Source of the DNA: Thermoflexales bacterium
GTDB lineage: Bacteria > Chloroflexota > Anaerolineae > J036 > Brachytrichaceae
Direction of reading: 5' to 3'
DNA: 60,890 nt
NCBI GenBank assembly: GCA_025057935.1
Contig: JANWUW010000055.1
Location: 1 to 60,890 of the forward strand
This document shows positions 49,281 to 59,940 of the stretch, piece by piece. The notes beneath the pieces were generated by a model. It saw only the letters and a list, made by a program, of their open reading frames with translations. It was not told the DNA's origin and made no database searches. The translations under genes were made by a program, and so were the position numbers. Position 1 is the stretch's first letter. Each line of letters starts with the position of its first letter.

Positions 49281-50504
49281 TTGCACTTGCAGCCGAACGT
49301 GGCAGGTGTCCGCTTACCCTCTGCGCTCAGCGATGCCCTCGATGCGCTGTCGGGCTTGGGGTTGCGCGATCACTTCTTGCTGCGACGCGATGTCGCCATG
49401 CTTAACCACGGCTCGTTCGGCGCTTGCCCGCGCCCTGTTTTTGCCGCGTATCAGCATTGGCAGCAGGTCTTCGAGGAGCACCCCGATGGCTTCATGCGCC
49501 AATGGGTTGAGCACATGGATGCGGCACGTGCTGCGCTCGCTGCGTACTTGCACACGATGCCCGACCAGCTCGCGTTTGTCGTCAACGCCACTTTTGGCGT
49601 GAACGTCGTGGCGCACTCGTTGCGCGCGATCCTGCGCGAAGGCGACCAAATCCTCACGACCACTCACGAGTACGCTGCTTGTAACAACGCGTGGGCATAC
49701 GTGTGCGGCAAGACTGGCGCGCGCTACATCGCGCAAGACGTGCCTCTGCCGTTCGACGATCCAGAAGCATGGGTGGAGGCGTTTTGGCGCGGGGTGACGC
49801 CGCGCACGCGCGTGATCTTCTTGAGCCACATTACCTCGCCCACAGCGCTGACGCTGCCCGTGCAGCCGATCTGTCGCCGCGCGCGCGAGGCAGGGCTGAT
49901 CACCGTCGTTGATGGCGCGCACGTTCCTGGGCAGCGCCTGCTAGACCTCGATGCGCTTGGCGCTGACTTCTACATCGGCAACTGCCACAAGTGGATGCTC
50001 GCGCCAAAGGGGAGCGGCTTCCTCTTCGCCCGCCGCGAAGTGCAGCACCTCATCGAGCCGCTAGTGGTGGGGCACGGATGGCGTCACGATGCGAACTCTG
50101 GGCGCCCCTTACATGACTACGTGGAGTGGCTGGGCACACGTGACTTAGCTGCGTTCCTCGCTGTGCCTTCGGCGATTGCCTTCATGCAGGAGCACGACTG
50201 GGAGCGCGTGCGCGCCTTGTGCGCTGCGATCGCCACAGAGCTGCGCGCTTACCTCGAGGCGCAGTGGTGCACTCAGTCGCTCTGCACGACGCGCGCGTCC
50301 TGGTTCGCGCAGATGGTTGCAATTCGCTTGCCGGACTCGACTAACCTTGCTGCTCTGAGCCGAGCGCTGCGCGAACGTTATCGCGTCGAGGTGCCGCTCA
50401 TCGAGTGGCGCGGCCTGAAGCTGCTGCGCGTGTCAGTGCAGGCTTACACTACGCGCGCTGACATTGAGCGATTGGTGGAAGCGCTGCTGGCGCATGGGGG
50501 CTGA
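49281..50504 (+). CDS. Class V aminotransferase (isopenicillin-N epimerase-like)
   Basis: The 407-residue PLP enzyme has M-L-N-H-G-S-F-G-A near residue 40, V-V-D-G-A-H-V-P-G-Q holding the cofactor Asp/His, and the Schiff-base Lys in G-N-C-H-K-W-M-L-A-P-K-G. The family includes isopenicillin-N epimerases and cysteine desulfurase-like enzymes; IscS-type active-site Cys is absent. No Met occurs in the first residues, so a TTG at 49281 (or 49287) is assumed and the true start is uncertain. It lies 36 bases after the M20 gene, probably one transcript. Confidence 0.87.
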   Translation: MHLQPNVAGVRLPSALSDALDALSGLGLRDHFLLRRDVAMLNHGSFGACPRPVFAAYQHWQQVFEEHPDGFMRQWVEHMDAARAALAAYLHTMPDQLAFVVNATFGVNVVAHSLRAILREGDQILTTTHEYAACNNAWAYVCGKTGARYIAQDVPLPFDDPEAWVEAFWRGVTPRTRVIFLSHITSPTALTLPVQPICRRAREAGLITVVDGAHVPGQRLLDLDALGADFYIGNCHKWMLAPKGSGFLFARREVQHLIEPLVVGHGWRHDANSGRPLHDYVEWLGTRDLAAFLAVPSAIAFMQEHDWERVRALCAAIATELRAYLEAQWCTQSLCTTRASWFAQMVAIRLPDSTNLAALSRALRERYRVEVPLIEWRGLKLLRVSVQAYTTRADIERLVEALLAHGG

Positions 50505-50544
50505 GCAAAAGCGCCGCCTTCACGCAGCCCTCAGCCCGCGACCG

Positions 50545-50550
50545 TATGAT
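50545..50550 (+). promoter_or_regulatory. Candidate -10 box TATGAT, leaderless start
   Basis: TATGAT lies 8 bases before ATG 50559 of the MFS gene. Confidence 0.5.
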
Positions 50551-50558
50551 TGCTTGCG

Positions 50559-51932
50559 ATGACGCAAGCAATGCAGTCCGCGATCGCGCTGACGTCGGAG
50601 AGCGCTCCTGTTCCTGTTGATGCTCGGCGCAACATCTTCGCCTTCATGACCGACATCATGGCGTTCATGGTGGGCACGTATTTCGTGCCGTCCACCACGG
50701 TGTTGGTCGGGCTTGCCTCGCAGCTCACTGAAGACAAAGCGCTGATCGGCGCGGTGGGCATGACGTGGGCAGTCTCTTGGTTTTTGCCACAACTCGTCGC
50801 GGCGCGCGTTGTGCGTGGCAAGCGATACCAGAAGCCATACTTGATCATCCCCAGCCTATTCGGGCGCAATGCCTTCTTGTTGCTCGCACTGTGGCTGATG
50901 ATCACAGGCGCGCAGCCGCCACTGCTCACTGTTTGGATGCTGATCGGCGCGGTGGCTGCGTTCAACGTGTGCGATGCGCTTGCTGGCGTGGCGTGGTTCG
51001 ACATGCTCAGCCGCGCGCTCTCGCCGCGCATCCGCGCGCGCGTGGTCTCGGTTGGGCAGATTCTCGGCGGCGTGCTGGGCATCGGCGCTGGCGTGGCGGT
51101 CGAGCGCATCCTAGCGCCGGAGACCGGTCTGCCGTTTCCGCAGAACTACGCCTTGGTCTTCACGTGCACATGGGTGTTCATGGTGATCTCGCTGGTCGCA
51201 GCAATGTTGATCCGCGAGATCCCCATGGACCCGACTGAGCAACAGCAGGCGCAACATGTGGCGTTTCTCTCCAGCTTGCGCCAAGCCTTGCGCGGCGACA
51301 AGACATTCGTGCGCGTGCTCACGCTGCGTTTGCTGACCGGCATTGAGCTGATGGCAGCTTCGTTTTACCTTGTGTTCGCGCGCGAGGTGTTGCAACTGGG
51401 CGAGGGCGTCACGGGTCAATTTAACATGGCGCTGATCGTGGGTGGGCTGGCCGGCATTGCGCTCTTCGGTTGGCTCGCTGATCGTTTTACGGCACTCAGC
51501 GTGGTGCGCGCAGCTGCGTTGATGCAGGCAATCGCGCCAGCGACAGCGCTGCTCTTTGTTCTTTTGAGCGCCGAGGCGCCGCGTGCGTTGGCGTTAGCGT
51601 CGTTCTTCTTGATCTTCGCGTTGCGTGGCGCGATTGAGCACTCGCTGGTGCTCGGCGTGGTGAGCTACCTGATGGACAGCGCGCCGCAGCGCCACCGCGC
51701 GATGTATGTCGGCGCGCTGAACACTGTGAGCGGCATAGTAGCGCTTTCGCCGTTGCTGGGCGGCCTGTGGTTGGATAGCTTTATCGCTGCGGGTCAACGC
51801 GCGCTCGGCTATGGCTCGATGTTTGCGGCAGTGGCAGCACTGGCGTTTGCGGGCTTCGGGTTGAGCCTGAAGTTGCCGCGCTTAGCGATCAACATCGAGA
51901 GCTTCCGACAGGAGATGAAGGCGGCTGCATGA
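50559..51932 (+). CDS. Major facilitator superfamily transporter
   Basis: The 457-residue protein has about twelve hydrophobic helices with a central loop (about 215-245, P-M-D-P-T-E-Q-Q-Q-A). The loop A-L-S-P-R-I-R-A-R-V-V-S-V-G near residue 155 and G-W-L-A-D-R-F-T near 305 match the MFS cytoplasmic motifs. The substrate is unknown. The start is ATG 50559, after a TATGAT box, not the TTG three codons earlier. mfd begins 6 bases after its stop, so the two are likely co-transcribed. Confidence 0.85.
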   Translation: MTQAMQSAIALTSESAPVPVDARRNIFAFMTDIMAFMVGTYFVPSTTVLVGLASQLTEDKALIGAVGMTWAVSWFLPQLVAARVVRGKRYQKPYLIIPSLFGRNAFLLLALWLMITGAQPPLLTVWMLIGAVAAFNVCDALAGVAWFDMLSRALSPRIRARVVSVGQILGGVLGIGAGVAVERILAPETGLPFPQNYALVFTCTWVFMVISLVAAMLIREIPMDPTEQQQAQHVAFLSSLRQALRGDKTFVRVLTLRLLTGIELMAASFYLVFAREVLQLGEGVTGQFNMALIVGGLAGIALFGWLADRFTALSVVRAAALMQAIAPATALLFVLLSAEAPRALALASFFLIFALRGAIEHSLVLGVVSYLMDSAPQRHRAMYVGALNTVSGIVALSPLLGGLWLDSFIAAGQRALGYGSMFAAVAALAFAGFGLSLKLPRLAINIESFRQEMKAAA

Positions 51933-51938
51933 ATCGCT

Positions 51939-54900
51939 ATGCCCTTGCAGGGACTGACGCAACTTTTGAGTGAATCGCGTGCCTTCGTGGCGCTGAAGGA
52001 CGCTTTGCTGCAGCGCATGGCGCCCAACGCGCTAGGGTTGCCGCGTGCTGCGCGTGTGTTCGTTGCCGCGGTGTTGGCACGCGCCGGCTTCCCATTGCTC
52101 TACGTCACTGCATCCATCGAGGCTTCGCGCGTAGCCGCTGACGCGATCATGCAGCTCAGCGGTTTCGAGCCGCTGCGCTTTGCCGAGCCAAACACGGCGT
52201 TCTACGACAGCGTGCTGCCGGCGCGCGAGGTGATCGCGCAGCGCACTGCTGCGCTCGCAGCGCTGGCGGAAGCGCAGCCGGGCACGATTGTGGTTGCCTC
52301 CGCGCGCGCGCTGATGCAGCCAGTAACGCCAGTCGAGACGTTTCGATTGCACACGCGCACCTTGAGGCGCGATGACACTTTCTTAGTCGAGCGTGCGCTC
52401 GCACATTGGATCGCGCTTGGCTACGAGCCTGAGTCCGTTGTCGATCGCGTGGGGGTGTTCAGCCGGCGCGGCGGGATTGTGGACGTGTGGTCGCCTGCGC
52501 ATGCGCTGCCTGTGCGCATCGAACTGTTCGGCAACACAGTTGACATTTTGCGCTTCTTCAGCCCGACTACGCAGCGCAGCGTCAGCGCCGCAGATGCCGT
52601 GCGCATCACGCCGCTGGACTTGCCGAACGCGCAGACCCTTGCCGCACGTCAGGCGCTTGTGCGCTACTTGCCGGCTTCGGCGCTGCTTCTAATTGACGAC
52701 GAAGACGAGCTGCATATGACATGGCGCGCGCTAGAACAGCGCGCACAACGCGAGCGCGAAGCGTTGCCGGCGCCGCCTGAGGTTCTGCCCTACTTGACTT
52801 GGGAGGAGTTCGCGCAGCAAGCAGAAGAGATGCAAGCTCAGCGGGTTGTGTTGGGTCAGCCCTTGGCAGGCTTGCTCGACCCGCATCCGCTCGCGCGAGC
52901 GTTCTTGCCGCCGCCGCGTTTCGCTGGGCAACTCAAGCCGTTGATGGATTACCTACGCGCCGAGATGGGCGAGGCGCGGCGACCGCGCCTAGTCGTGATC
53001 TCACGCCAAGCTGCGCGCCTTGCAGAAGTGTGGAGCGAGCGCAATCCGCCGCTTGCTGCGCACACGGCGCTGGACGAACCGCCAGCGCCTGGGCTCACCT
53101 TCGTCGCTGGCGCGTTGAGCGAGGGCTTCTTGCTGGAGCTGGAAGACCAGCGCGCGTTGCATCTCATCACCGATGCTGAGATCTACGGGCACGTGCGCGC
53201 GCCTGCGTTCTATCGTCCTCGCGCTCGCCTGCGCGACGCTCCTGAGCGCGCCTTCGCTGATTGGCAAATCGGCGATGCAGTGGTGCACGAGGACTACGGC
53301 ATCGGTGTGTATCGCGGCTTGGTTCGCCTCACTGTGAGCATGCCAACTGCGCCTGGGCAGCCGCCGCTGGAACAAGAGCGCGAGTACGTCTTGCTCGAGT
53401 ACGCCGATGGCGATCACCTCTACGTGCCGCTGCATCAACTCGACCGCGTGCAGCGCTACATTGGCACTGACGATGCACCGCCGAAGCTGGACAAGCTGGG
53501 CAGCGGCAACTGGGAGAAGGCGCGCCAGAAAGCAGGTGCGGCCGCTGCATCAGTGGCGCGCGAATTGCTAGAACTCTACGCGCGTCGTGAGCTTGCCGAG
53601 CGCCCGCCCTACAGCCCAGACACGCCGTGGCAAATCGAGATGGAGGCTGCGTTCCCGTTCATCGAGACCGAGGATCAACTGCGCGCCATTCAGGAGGTCA
53701 AGGCAGACATGCAGGGCAAACGCCCGATGGACCGACTGATCATCGGCGAGGTGGGTTATGGCAAGACGGAGGTGGCGCTGCGCGCTGCTTTCAAAGCTGT
53801 GCAAGATGGGCGGCAAGTCGCCGTGCTAGTGCCGACAACAGTGCTTGCGCAGCAGCACTGGAACACTTTCTCGCGCCGCTTGGCGAGTTACCCTGTGCGC
53901 GTGGAGATGCTCTCGCGGTTTTGCACGCCAGCGGAGAGGAAGCGCCTCCTCGCTGGGCTGCGCGAGGGCAGCGTAGACATCGTGATCGGCACCCAAGCGC
54001 TGCTGAGCGATCACGTGCAGTTCAAGGCGTTAGGACTTGTGATCATTGATGAGGAGCACCGCTTCGGCGTGAAGGACAAGGAGAAGCTCAAGCGTCTGCG
54101 CGGCGAAGTGGATGTGCTCACGCTCACGGCGACGCCGATACCGCGCACGCTTTACCTCGGCTTGAGCGGGGTGCGCGCTGTGAGCCGCATCGAGACGCCG
54201 CCCGCTGAGCGCCTGCCAGTGATCACATTCGTTGGTCCTTGGGACGAGACGCTGGTGCAGCAAGCCATTCGGCGTGAGCTGGATCGCGACGGGCAGGTGT
54301 TTGTCGTGCACAACCGCGTGCAGACGCTGCCGCAGCTTCAGCAAACGCTCATGCGCCTCACCCCCGAAGCACGCCTTGCCGTCGCCCATGGTCAAATGGA
54401 CGAGCGCGAGCTAGCGCGCGTAATGCAGCGCTTCGCAGACGGCGAGATCGACGTGTTGCTCTGCACCAACATCATCGAGAGCGGCTTGGACATCCCGAAC
54501 GCCAACACGATCATCGTTGACTCCGCGGATCACTTCGGCTTGGCGGAGTTGCATCAGTTGCGTGGGCGTGTCGGGCGCAGCGCCGTTCAAGCTTACGCCT
54601 ACTTCTTCTACAACCGCCGTGGGCATATCACCGACGAGGCGCGGCTGCGGCTCGAGACTTTGCGCGAGCGCAGCGGGCTAGGCGCTGGCTACGCCATTGC
54701 GCTGCGCGACCTTGAGCTGCGCGGTGCTGGCGACATCCTCGGCTTGCGCCAGAGCGGCCACATCAGCAGCGTGGGGCTTGATCTCTTCACGCGCCTGTTG
54801 GCGCAGGAGGTGGCGCGTCTGCGCGCGCTGCGAGAAGGCAAGCCGCCGCCGCCCGTGCCGCCGCGCGCAGTGACGATCGATCTGCCGCTGGCTGTCGGGC

Positions 54901-55391
54901 TTCCGGAGCAATACATCGGCGATGCGCAACTGCGCGTGCAGTTGTATCGGCGCGCTGCTGCGCTGAACAGCGAAGAGGCAATCCGCGCTTTCGAAGAAGA
55001 GCTGGAGGATCGCTTCGGCAGGCTGCCGCCGCCGGCGCGCAACTTGATGTTCCAGTTGCGCCTGAAGCTGCTGGCGAATCAATTGGGGGCGACCAGCATT
55101 GCCACCGAGGGCAACCGCCTCGTGATCCGCGCTGAGGCGATCAGATACATGAAGCCTCACCTCGTGCAACTCGCCGTGGGACAAGATGCGTTGGTTGGGC
55201 GCACGCAGGTTTCCTTCGCGCGCAGCGGCACGCCTGAGCAGTGGAAGCAGCGTTTGGTGGACGTGATGCAGCGGCTCATCGAGCTAAAGGTTGCTTCAAC
55301 GCCGCCCGCGCCGCAACAGCCACGCTCGTCACTGCACTTTGAGTTAGCAGAAGGGACGCGCGAGCTGCCGCCAATGGTCTTGGAAGATTAG
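51939..55391 (+). CDS. mfd: Transcription-repair coupling factor Mfd
   Basis: The 1150-residue translocase removes stalled RNA polymerase and recruits UvrA. Order: UvrB-homology modules (1-350), RNA-polymerase-interaction domain (about 445-520, [18 protein letters not shown]), SF2 helicase with Walker [24 protein letters not shown] and the Q-x-x-R-G-R-V-G-R motif VI, then the C-terminal D7 domain. Start ATG 51939 follows the MFS stop by 6 bases. Length is standard. Confidence 0.97.
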   Translation: MPLQGLTQLLSESRAFVALKDALLQRMAPNALGLPRAARVFVAAVLARAGFPLLYVTASIEASRVAADAIMQLSGFEPLRFAEPNTAFYDSVLPAREVIAQRTAALAALAEAQPGTIVVASARALMQPVTPVETFRLHTRTLRRDDTFLVERALAHWIALGYEPESVVDRVGVFSRRGGIVDVWSPAHALPVRIELFGNTVDILRFFSPTTQRSVSAADAVRITPLDLPNAQTLAARQALVRYLPASALLLIDDEDELHMTWRALEQRAQREREALPAPPEVLPYLTWEEFAQQAEEMQAQRVVLGQPLAGLLDPHPLARAFLPPPRFAGQLKPLMDYLRAEMGEARRPRLVVISRQAARLAEVWSERNPPLAAHTALDEPPAPGLTFVAGALSEGFLLELEDQRALHLITDAEIYGHVRAPAFYRPRARLRDAPERAFADWQIGDAVVHEDYGIGVYRGLVRLTVSMPTAPGQPPLEQEREYVLLEYADGDHLYVPLHQLDRVQRYIGTDDAPPKLDKLGSGNWEKARQKAGAAAASVARELLELYARRELAERPPYSPDTPWQIEMEAAFPFIETEDQLRAIQEVKADMQGKRPMDRLIIGEVGYGKTEVALRAAFKAVQDGRQVAVLVPTTVLAQQHWNTFSRRLASYPVRVEMLSRFCTPAERKRLLAGLREGSVDIVIGTQALLSDHVQFKALGLVIIDEEHRFGVKDKEKLKRLRGEVDVLTLTATPIPRTLYLGLSGVRAVSRIETPPAERLPVITFVGPWDETLVQQAIRRELDRDGQVFVVHNRVQTLPQLQQTLMRLTPEARLAVAHGQMDERELARVMQRFADGEIDVLLCTNIIESGLDIPNANTIIVDSADHFGLAELHQLRGRVGRSAVQAYAYFFYNRRGHITDEARLRLETLRERSGLGAGYAIALRDLELRGAGDILGLRQSGHISSVGLDLFTRLLAQEVARLRALREGKPPPPVPPRAVTIDLPLAVGLPEQYIGDAQLRVQLYRRAAALNSEEAIRAFEEELEDRFGRLPPPARNLMFQLRLKLLANQLGATSIATEGNRLVIRAEAIRYMKPHLVQLAVGQDALVGRTQVSFARSGTPEQWKQRLVDVMQRLIELKVASTPPAPQQPRSSLHFELAEGTRELPPMVLED

Positions 55392-55478
55392 CGTTGCTGT
55401 GGAGCCTGCTCTTCGACCTGCTTAGCGCGTGGGCTGGCGGAAGTTGATGCTTTCGCTTGTCATCTTAGCTGGCTGCGC

Positions 55479-55484
55479 TAACAT
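55479..55484 (+). promoter_or_regulatory. Candidate -10 box TAACAT, leaderless start
   Basis: TAACAT lies 6 bases before ATG 55491. Confidence 0.4.
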
Positions 55485-55490
55485 GCGGGC

Positions 55491-55826
55491 ATGGGCTTGC
55501 TGTTGCTCACCGTGGGCGTGTATGCAGCAACTTCCATGCTCGGCACGAGCATTCGGCTGGGGTGGGTGAGCACGCGCGGCTGGCGCTGGGTTCACCATGC
55601 GCTGTTTGCGTCGATCTGGCTGGCGCTTGGCGTGACGCTGCTGTGGGCGTTCAATGCTCAAGTGGCATGGCGCTGGGGGTTGCTTGGTGCTGTTCCCTTC
55701 CTAGTGTTTCTGCCGCGTTTCCGCGCTGGCTCTAGCGCGCATTGCTGGACAGCCACTGCAGGCTTCCTCCCACTGGTTGCCACCCTAGCGTGGGCGTTGG
55801 CAGGTGCAATTCGCGTCGCCCAGTGA
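55491..55826 (+). CDS. Small membrane protein, function unknown
   Basis: The 111-residue product has three hydrophobic segments (about 3-20, 36-55, 60-75) and a fourth weak one at the end. No known domain is visible. The TAACAT box before the ATG and consistent codon use support it as a real gene. The 219 bases downstream (55827-56045) hold no gene I can support, only the promoter of the next one. Confidence 0.55.
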   Translation: MGLLLLTVGVYAATSMLGTSIRLGWVSTRGWRWVHHALFASIWLALGVTLLWAFNAQVAWRWGLLGAVPFLVFLPRFRAGSSAHCWTATAGFLPLVATLAWALAGAIRVAQ

Positions 55827-56026
55827 GCCGAATGGCAATCTCCGCCACCTACCATCCTAGAGAAGCGAAGCCTGCAAGCGATCGAAGATGCGTTCAGGAC
55901 ACTTGCGCGAGCGAGACGCAGTGTCAGGGTGCGCTTAACCACGCTCAAACTTGGGGCGACTTGGCCGGGGATGGCGTGCTCCTGTCCTAGGCGGGGAAGT
56001 TTCTGCACTTGCAGGGTGAGCTTTAG

Positions 56027-56032
56027 CTACAA
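56027..56032 (+). promoter_or_regulatory. Candidate -10 box TACAAT, short-leader start
   Basis: TACAAT followed by C lies 13 bases before ATG 56046. Confidence 0.5.
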
Positions 56033-56045
56033 TCGCTCTTAAAAC

Positions 56046-57281
56046 ATGACTGCGTTGTCGCTGAGCGAGGCACTCACAGCGCTGGAGAAGAGGCTTTCCA
56101 CAAGCAGCGCAGAGGAAGTGGAGCGCGTCCTCGAAGAAGCACGCGCCTTACGCCGAATGCATCCAGAGGCAGTGCGCGTGCTGCGCCTAGAGGCGCATGC
56201 CTCGTTGCGCGCGCAGCGCTGGTCTGAAGCTGCAGAGGTGTTTGAGCGCGTCGTGAGCATCGTCCCGACGGACGGTGCTGCCTTGGCTGGGCTTGCCCAT
56301 GCATTGCACCAGCTTGGCCGCACTGCGGAAGCAGCCGCGGCAGCGCGCCAAGCGTTGGACTACCTGCCTCATGCTGAGGGGGTTCGCGCTGTGCTTGGCG
56401 GAGCGTGCGAAGGCAACGCGGCATATCGCGCTGCGCTGCTCAACTTGCGTGTGGGTCGGCTTTCTCAAGCCGTGCGCCGCTTACAAAGCCTGGCGCAGGC
56501 GAATCCTGATCGGTTGGATATGCGCTTGATGGCGAGTTTGGCTTTGTGGCGTGTTGGCGCGTATATCGTTGCTGCGGAGCAGTGCATGGCGCTGCTCAAC
56601 ACTGCGCCGGACGTGTTGGCGGCGCATGTGGTGCTTGGCGATGTGTGGCACAGGGCAGGAGCGAGCTCTCTTGCGAGTTGGCATTGGTCGGTTGTCGCCC
56701 GCTTTGACCCTGACCACAGCGAAGTGCGTGCCTTGTTCGGGCAACAAACCCCTGCTGCGCTGCTTCAGGGGCGGACGTCTCTTGCGTACGGAGCCGAACA
56801 TACACCGCAAGCAGCGCTCACCCTGAACCTGCATCCCAGAGAGGAGGAGACACCACAACCGACGCCCTCGTGGAGCAAAGCTTGGTTGCCCCTTGTGGAC
56901 TCGGACACACACGAGGAGGTGAACATGCCCCAAATGCCCGCGGAGCAAGTCGCCGCCTGGGATTCTCTCGAGGATCAGGCTGGCTTTGTAGAGCTGCAAG
57001 ACTTTCAATTTTCGCGCAGCGAGGCGACACAATGGCAACCCGCGCCGCACGAGCACCGGGATATGCCTGACGAAGCAGCGGCAACGTTAGAGCAAGCGCG
57101 GCGGGCTTTGCGTCATGCCAAAGGGCAGCAGCTCGACGAACTGATCGCGACACTGGAGCGAATGCGAGCGCGCACACCCGATAACGCCGAGCTGCTGACG
57201 CTGCTTGGTCAAGCTTACCTGCGACGCGGCGATACTGAGCGCGCCCTCGCCACTTACCAGCAAGCTCTGGCGAAGATGTAG
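56046..57281 (+). CDS. Tetratricopeptide-repeat protein
   Basis: The 411-residue cytosolic protein has TPR units in the first 230 residues (W-S-E-A-A-E-V-F-E-R-V-V-S-I-V-P-T-D, then L-G-R-T-A-E-A-A-A-A-A-R-Q-A-L) and two more at the C-terminus (T-P-D-N-A-E-L-L-T-L-L-G-Q-A-Y-L-R-R-G-D-T-E-R-A-L). A disordered, acidic linker of about 100 residues separates them. It has no enzymatic domain and probably acts as a scaffold. Confidence 0.85.
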   Translation: MTALSLSEALTALEKRLSTSSAEEVERVLEEARALRRMHPEAVRVLRLEAHASLRAQRWSEAAEVFERVVSIVPTDGAALAGLAHALHQLGRTAEAAAAARQALDYLPHAEGVRAVLGGACEGNAAYRAALLNLRVGRLSQAVRRLQSLAQANPDRLDMRLMASLALWRVGAYIVAAEQCMALLNTAPDVLAAHVVLGDVWHRAGASSLASWHWSVVARFDPDHSEVRALFGQQTPAALLQGRTSLAYGAEHTPQAALTLNLHPREEETPQPTPSWSKAWLPLVDSDTHEEVNMPQMPAEQVAAWDSLEDQAGFVELQDFQFSRSEATQWQPAPHEHRDMPDEAAATLEQARRALRHAKGQQLDELIATLERMRARTPDNAELLTLLGQAYLRRGDTERALATYQQALAKM

Positions 57282-57418
57282 CGCTTGCGCGCGCGTGCCG
57301 AAACCATACGCTTGTGGCAAACTCGAATTGACATCTCGCTGCTCTAGCCCGTTGGCAACCAATTTTTAGCGCCGCGATCAACGCTTGGCTATCCACACCC
57401 AAATTGCTCAGAACGCAC

Positions 57419-57424
57419 TACAAT
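57419..57424 (+). promoter_or_regulatory. Candidate -10 box TACAAT for the sugar transporter
   Basis: TACAAT followed by C lies 47 bases before ATG 57472, so this transcript has a leader of about 40 bases containing AGGAGAG. Confidence 0.45.
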
Positions 57425-57471
57425 CAGCGCCATACAAACTTGCCCTCAGCGGCAATGCAGGAGAGAACGCG

Positions 57472-58887
57472 ATGTACAAGGTGAAAGCTCCGTCCGCCAT
57501 CGTTTGGATGTTGGCTGCTGTGCTGCTCATTACAGCTTGCCAGGCACCCGCTGCTCAGCCCGCTCAACCTGCCGCTCCTCAGCAGCCGGAGCAGCCCGCC
57601 GCTCAAGAACGCGAGTTCATCACGTGGTACCAATACGACGAGACCAACACTGACCCGAAGAGCGACGAGCGCGTCGGCAACGAATACCTGCGAAAGACCA
57701 TCCCGCTTTTCAATGAGGCGTTCAAAGGCAAGTGGCGCTGGGTGAATCAACCGCAGCCCTTCGACCAAATGGCGACGCGCCTCACCGCAGCGGTGCAGGC
57801 AGGTGGCGAAGTTCCTGATCTGATGCAAGCCGGTGACGCCAACATCATCCCCTTCGTTAAGAATGGCGTTGTGCAAGACCTCACTGACTGGATCAAGGCG
57901 CAGCCCTGGTTTAGCGACCTCGATCCCTCCGCGGTTGCCGCGTGCACTGGGCCGGACGGACGCATTTACTGCGTGCCCGTTGCCATAACGCCGCAGATCG
58001 TCTTCGCTTGGAAAGACTACTTCCCCAACGGCTACCCGAAGACGCCAGAGGAGTTCAAGCAGGTCGCCGAGCAGCTCAAGGCGAAGGGCGTGTACGCGAT
58101 CACCTTCTTCGGCTCAACGGCGTCCGATGGCGAGGGCACAACGCGCTTCACCAACACGCTGATCAAGTCCTTCGGCGGCACATTTGATGACGGGCAAGGC
58201 AACATGAAGTTGGACACCCCCGAGAACCGCGCAGCGATCCAGTTCTTGCGCGAGATCGTCGCGGCTGGCTACGTGCACCCGCGCTCTTGGGATGGCACCA
58301 CCACGCCCTTTATTGAAGAGGAGCCAATGAAGACGGCTGAGGCAGCGTCATTCCCTACTGGCATCTTCGGCTATCGCTACGTAAACCCCCTGAAGGCGCC
58401 GAACGGGCGTGAATACAACAAGGGCAATGAAGAGGACATGTTGGACGCGATCACGAACGGTGATATCTTCATCGCGCCGTTCTTCGCGCCTGCCGGTCGC
58501 AAGCCCGGCTGCGGCACTGGCGTCACCGGCTTCGTGATCCCCAACGGCGCCAAGAACCCTGAGGCAGCAAAGGACTACATCAACTGGATCATGACCAAGG
58601 AGCAGAACCCAGACTGGGTGCTTGGACCCGGCGGTGGCTTCCCTGCGTTGCGCTCCATGCTACCGGAGATTGAAGCGCGCGTGCCAGTGGCGAAGGCGTT
58701 CTACGAGCAGGCTGCTGCGGCTGTTGCTGCCAGCGAGTGCCGACCCTGGTATGGCACGCTCGAGCGCCGCAACGAAGCTAAGAAGATCATCCAGACCGCG
58801 ATCTTCAAGCTGGTGAAGGAAGATCCAACGGCAGACATCTCGGCTGTGCTCAAGGCTGCCGAGGAGGAGTACAACAAGGGTAACTGA
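57472..58887 (+). CDS. Carbohydrate ABC transporter substrate-binding lipoprotein
   Basis: The 471-residue protein starts at ATG 57472 with AGGAGAG upstream and a lipoprotein signal whose lipobox I-T-A-C sets Cys22, followed by a Pro/Ala/Gln-rich linker to about 45. The rest is a family 1 (MalE-like) solute-binding fold: P-D-L-M-Q-A-G-D, D-L-T-D-W-I, Y-C-V-P-V-A-I-T and A-K-D-Y-I-N-W-I-M. The sugar is unknown. The longer frame from 57385 falls in the promoter. A hairpin separates it from the permease genes. Confidence 0.9.
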   Translation: MYKVKAPSAIVWMLAAVLLITACQAPAAQPAQPAAPQQPEQPAAQEREFITWYQYDETNTDPKSDERVGNEYLRKTIPLFNEAFKGKWRWVNQPQPFDQMATRLTAAVQAGGEVPDLMQAGDANIIPFVKNGVVQDLTDWIKAQPWFSDLDPSAVAACTGPDGRIYCVPVAITPQIVFAWKDYFPNGYPKTPEEFKQVAEQLKAKGVYAITFFGSTASDGEGTTRFTNTLIKSFGGTFDDGQGNMKLDTPENRAAIQFLREIVAAGYVHPRSWDGTTTPFIEEEPMKTAEAASFPTGIFGYRYVNPLKAPNGREYNKGNEEDMLDAITNGDIFIAPFFAPAGRKPGCGTGVTGFVIPNGAKNPEAAKDYINWIMTKEQNPDWVLGPGGGFPALRSMLPEIEARVPVAKAFYEQAAAAVAASECRPWYGTLERRNEAKKIIQTAIFKLVKEDPTADISAVLKAAEEEYNKGN

Positions 58888-58912
58888 ATCGTGCTTGACC
58901 GCTAACTCGGTT

Positions 58913-58954
58913 GCGACCCTAAAGGTCGTCAAGACGGCGCGCCTTTAGGGTCGC
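58913..58954 (+). repeat. Extended hairpin between binding protein and permease genes
   Basis: A perfect 13-bp stem (58913-58925 with 58942-58954) encloses a 16-base loop that holds a smaller CGTC-AA-GACG hairpin. It lacks a T-tract. As at pstS-pstC, it likely lets the binding protein be expressed above the permeases. Confidence 0.75.
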
Positions 58955-58966
58955 TTCATTAACGGC

Positions 58967-59938
58967 ATGGCTACTCGGGTTCCGATTGCTTCTGCGCAGC
59001 GCATCGCTCGGGCGAGCAGCCTCGCTCATCAGCTCAACCGCGCGTTGCCTTTGTGGCTGCTGTTGCCCACATTGTTTGTGTTGGCGGTGGTGCAGTTCTA
59101 CCCTGGCATCTACTCTATCGTGCTAAGCCTGCAGGACCGACGCGCAGGCGCGGTGGAGTGGGTGGGGCTGCGCAACTTCGAGCGCATCTTCGACAGCGCC
59201 ATCTTCCGCGAGAGCGTAGGGCACACTGTTGTCTTCTTGGTTGGCTACGTGGTGGTGACGATGGTCGCTGGTTTGGCGATAGCGCTGCTGCTCAACCAGC
59301 GCCTGCGGCTGGGCGGCGCATATCTCACGCTGCTGTTCATCCCGTGGGTGATTGCAGACATCATCGTCGGCTTGATCTTCGGTCTATTGGTGGTGCCCGA
59401 GTACGGCTTGCTTTCTCCGATCCTTTCTAATCCGGCGCTATTTCCGCCAAAAGGGCTTTCCATTCCTTCTGATCCGCCGCCGAAGCCTTGGATTGAGGGC
59501 TTCCCGTTCCCACCCGCGCCGGCGATGGTGTATCTCATCCTCGCTTCATCGTGGCGCGCCTTGCCATTCATCACCTTGCTGTTGCTCGCTGCGCTGAAGA
59601 CCGTGCCGCATGAGATCGTCGAGAGCGCGCGCATTGACGGCGCGAGCGGAATGCAGTTGCTCGCCCGCATTATCCTGCCCCTGATCTTGCCCACGATGGT
59701 GGTGGCGCTGTTCAACCTGATGCTTGGCGGCATTAACGGCATCGGGTTGGTGTTCAGCTTAACGCGCGGCGGTCCAGGCACAGCGACGGAGGTGTTGAGC
59801 TTCTTGCTGTACACTGTTGGCTTTCAGCGGTTGGAGTTTGGGCGTGCTGCTGCGCTCGCGGTGATTATGGCTGCGATCAACCTCATGCTCATCCTGTTAA
59901 CGCTGCGCGTTTCGCGCGTGGAGGAGCGAACGGCTTAG
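58967..59938 (+). CDS. Carbohydrate ABC transporter permease (MalF-like)
   Basis: The 323-residue permease has six helices and the EAA loop E-S-A-R-I-D-G-A-S-G near residue 220. It is the first of a pair of permeases after the binding-protein hairpin; only 2 bases separate it from the next gene. No ATPase is in the window, and one may lie downstream or be shared in the genome. Confidence 0.93.
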   Translation: MATRVPIASAQRIARASSLAHQLNRALPLWLLLPTLFVLAVVQFYPGIYSIVLSLQDRRAGAVEWVGLRNFERIFDSAIFRESVGHTVVFLVGYVVVTMVAGLAIALLLNQRLRLGGAYLTLLFIPWVIADIIVGLIFGLLVVPEYGLLSPILSNPALFPPKGLSIPSDPPPKPWIEGFPFPPAPAMVYLILASSWRALPFITLLLLAALKTVPHEIVESARIDGASGMQLLARIILPLILPTMVVALFNLMLGGINGIGLVFSLTRGGPGTATEVLSFLLYTVGFQRLEFGRAAALAVIMAAINLMLILLTLRVSRVEERTA

Positions 59939-59940
59939 CC

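Noticed and set aside
55658..56008. Minus-strand open frame of 116 codons
   Set aside because: It overlaps the supported small membrane protein on the other strand, has no promoter or SD site, and its codon use is unlike the neighbours.
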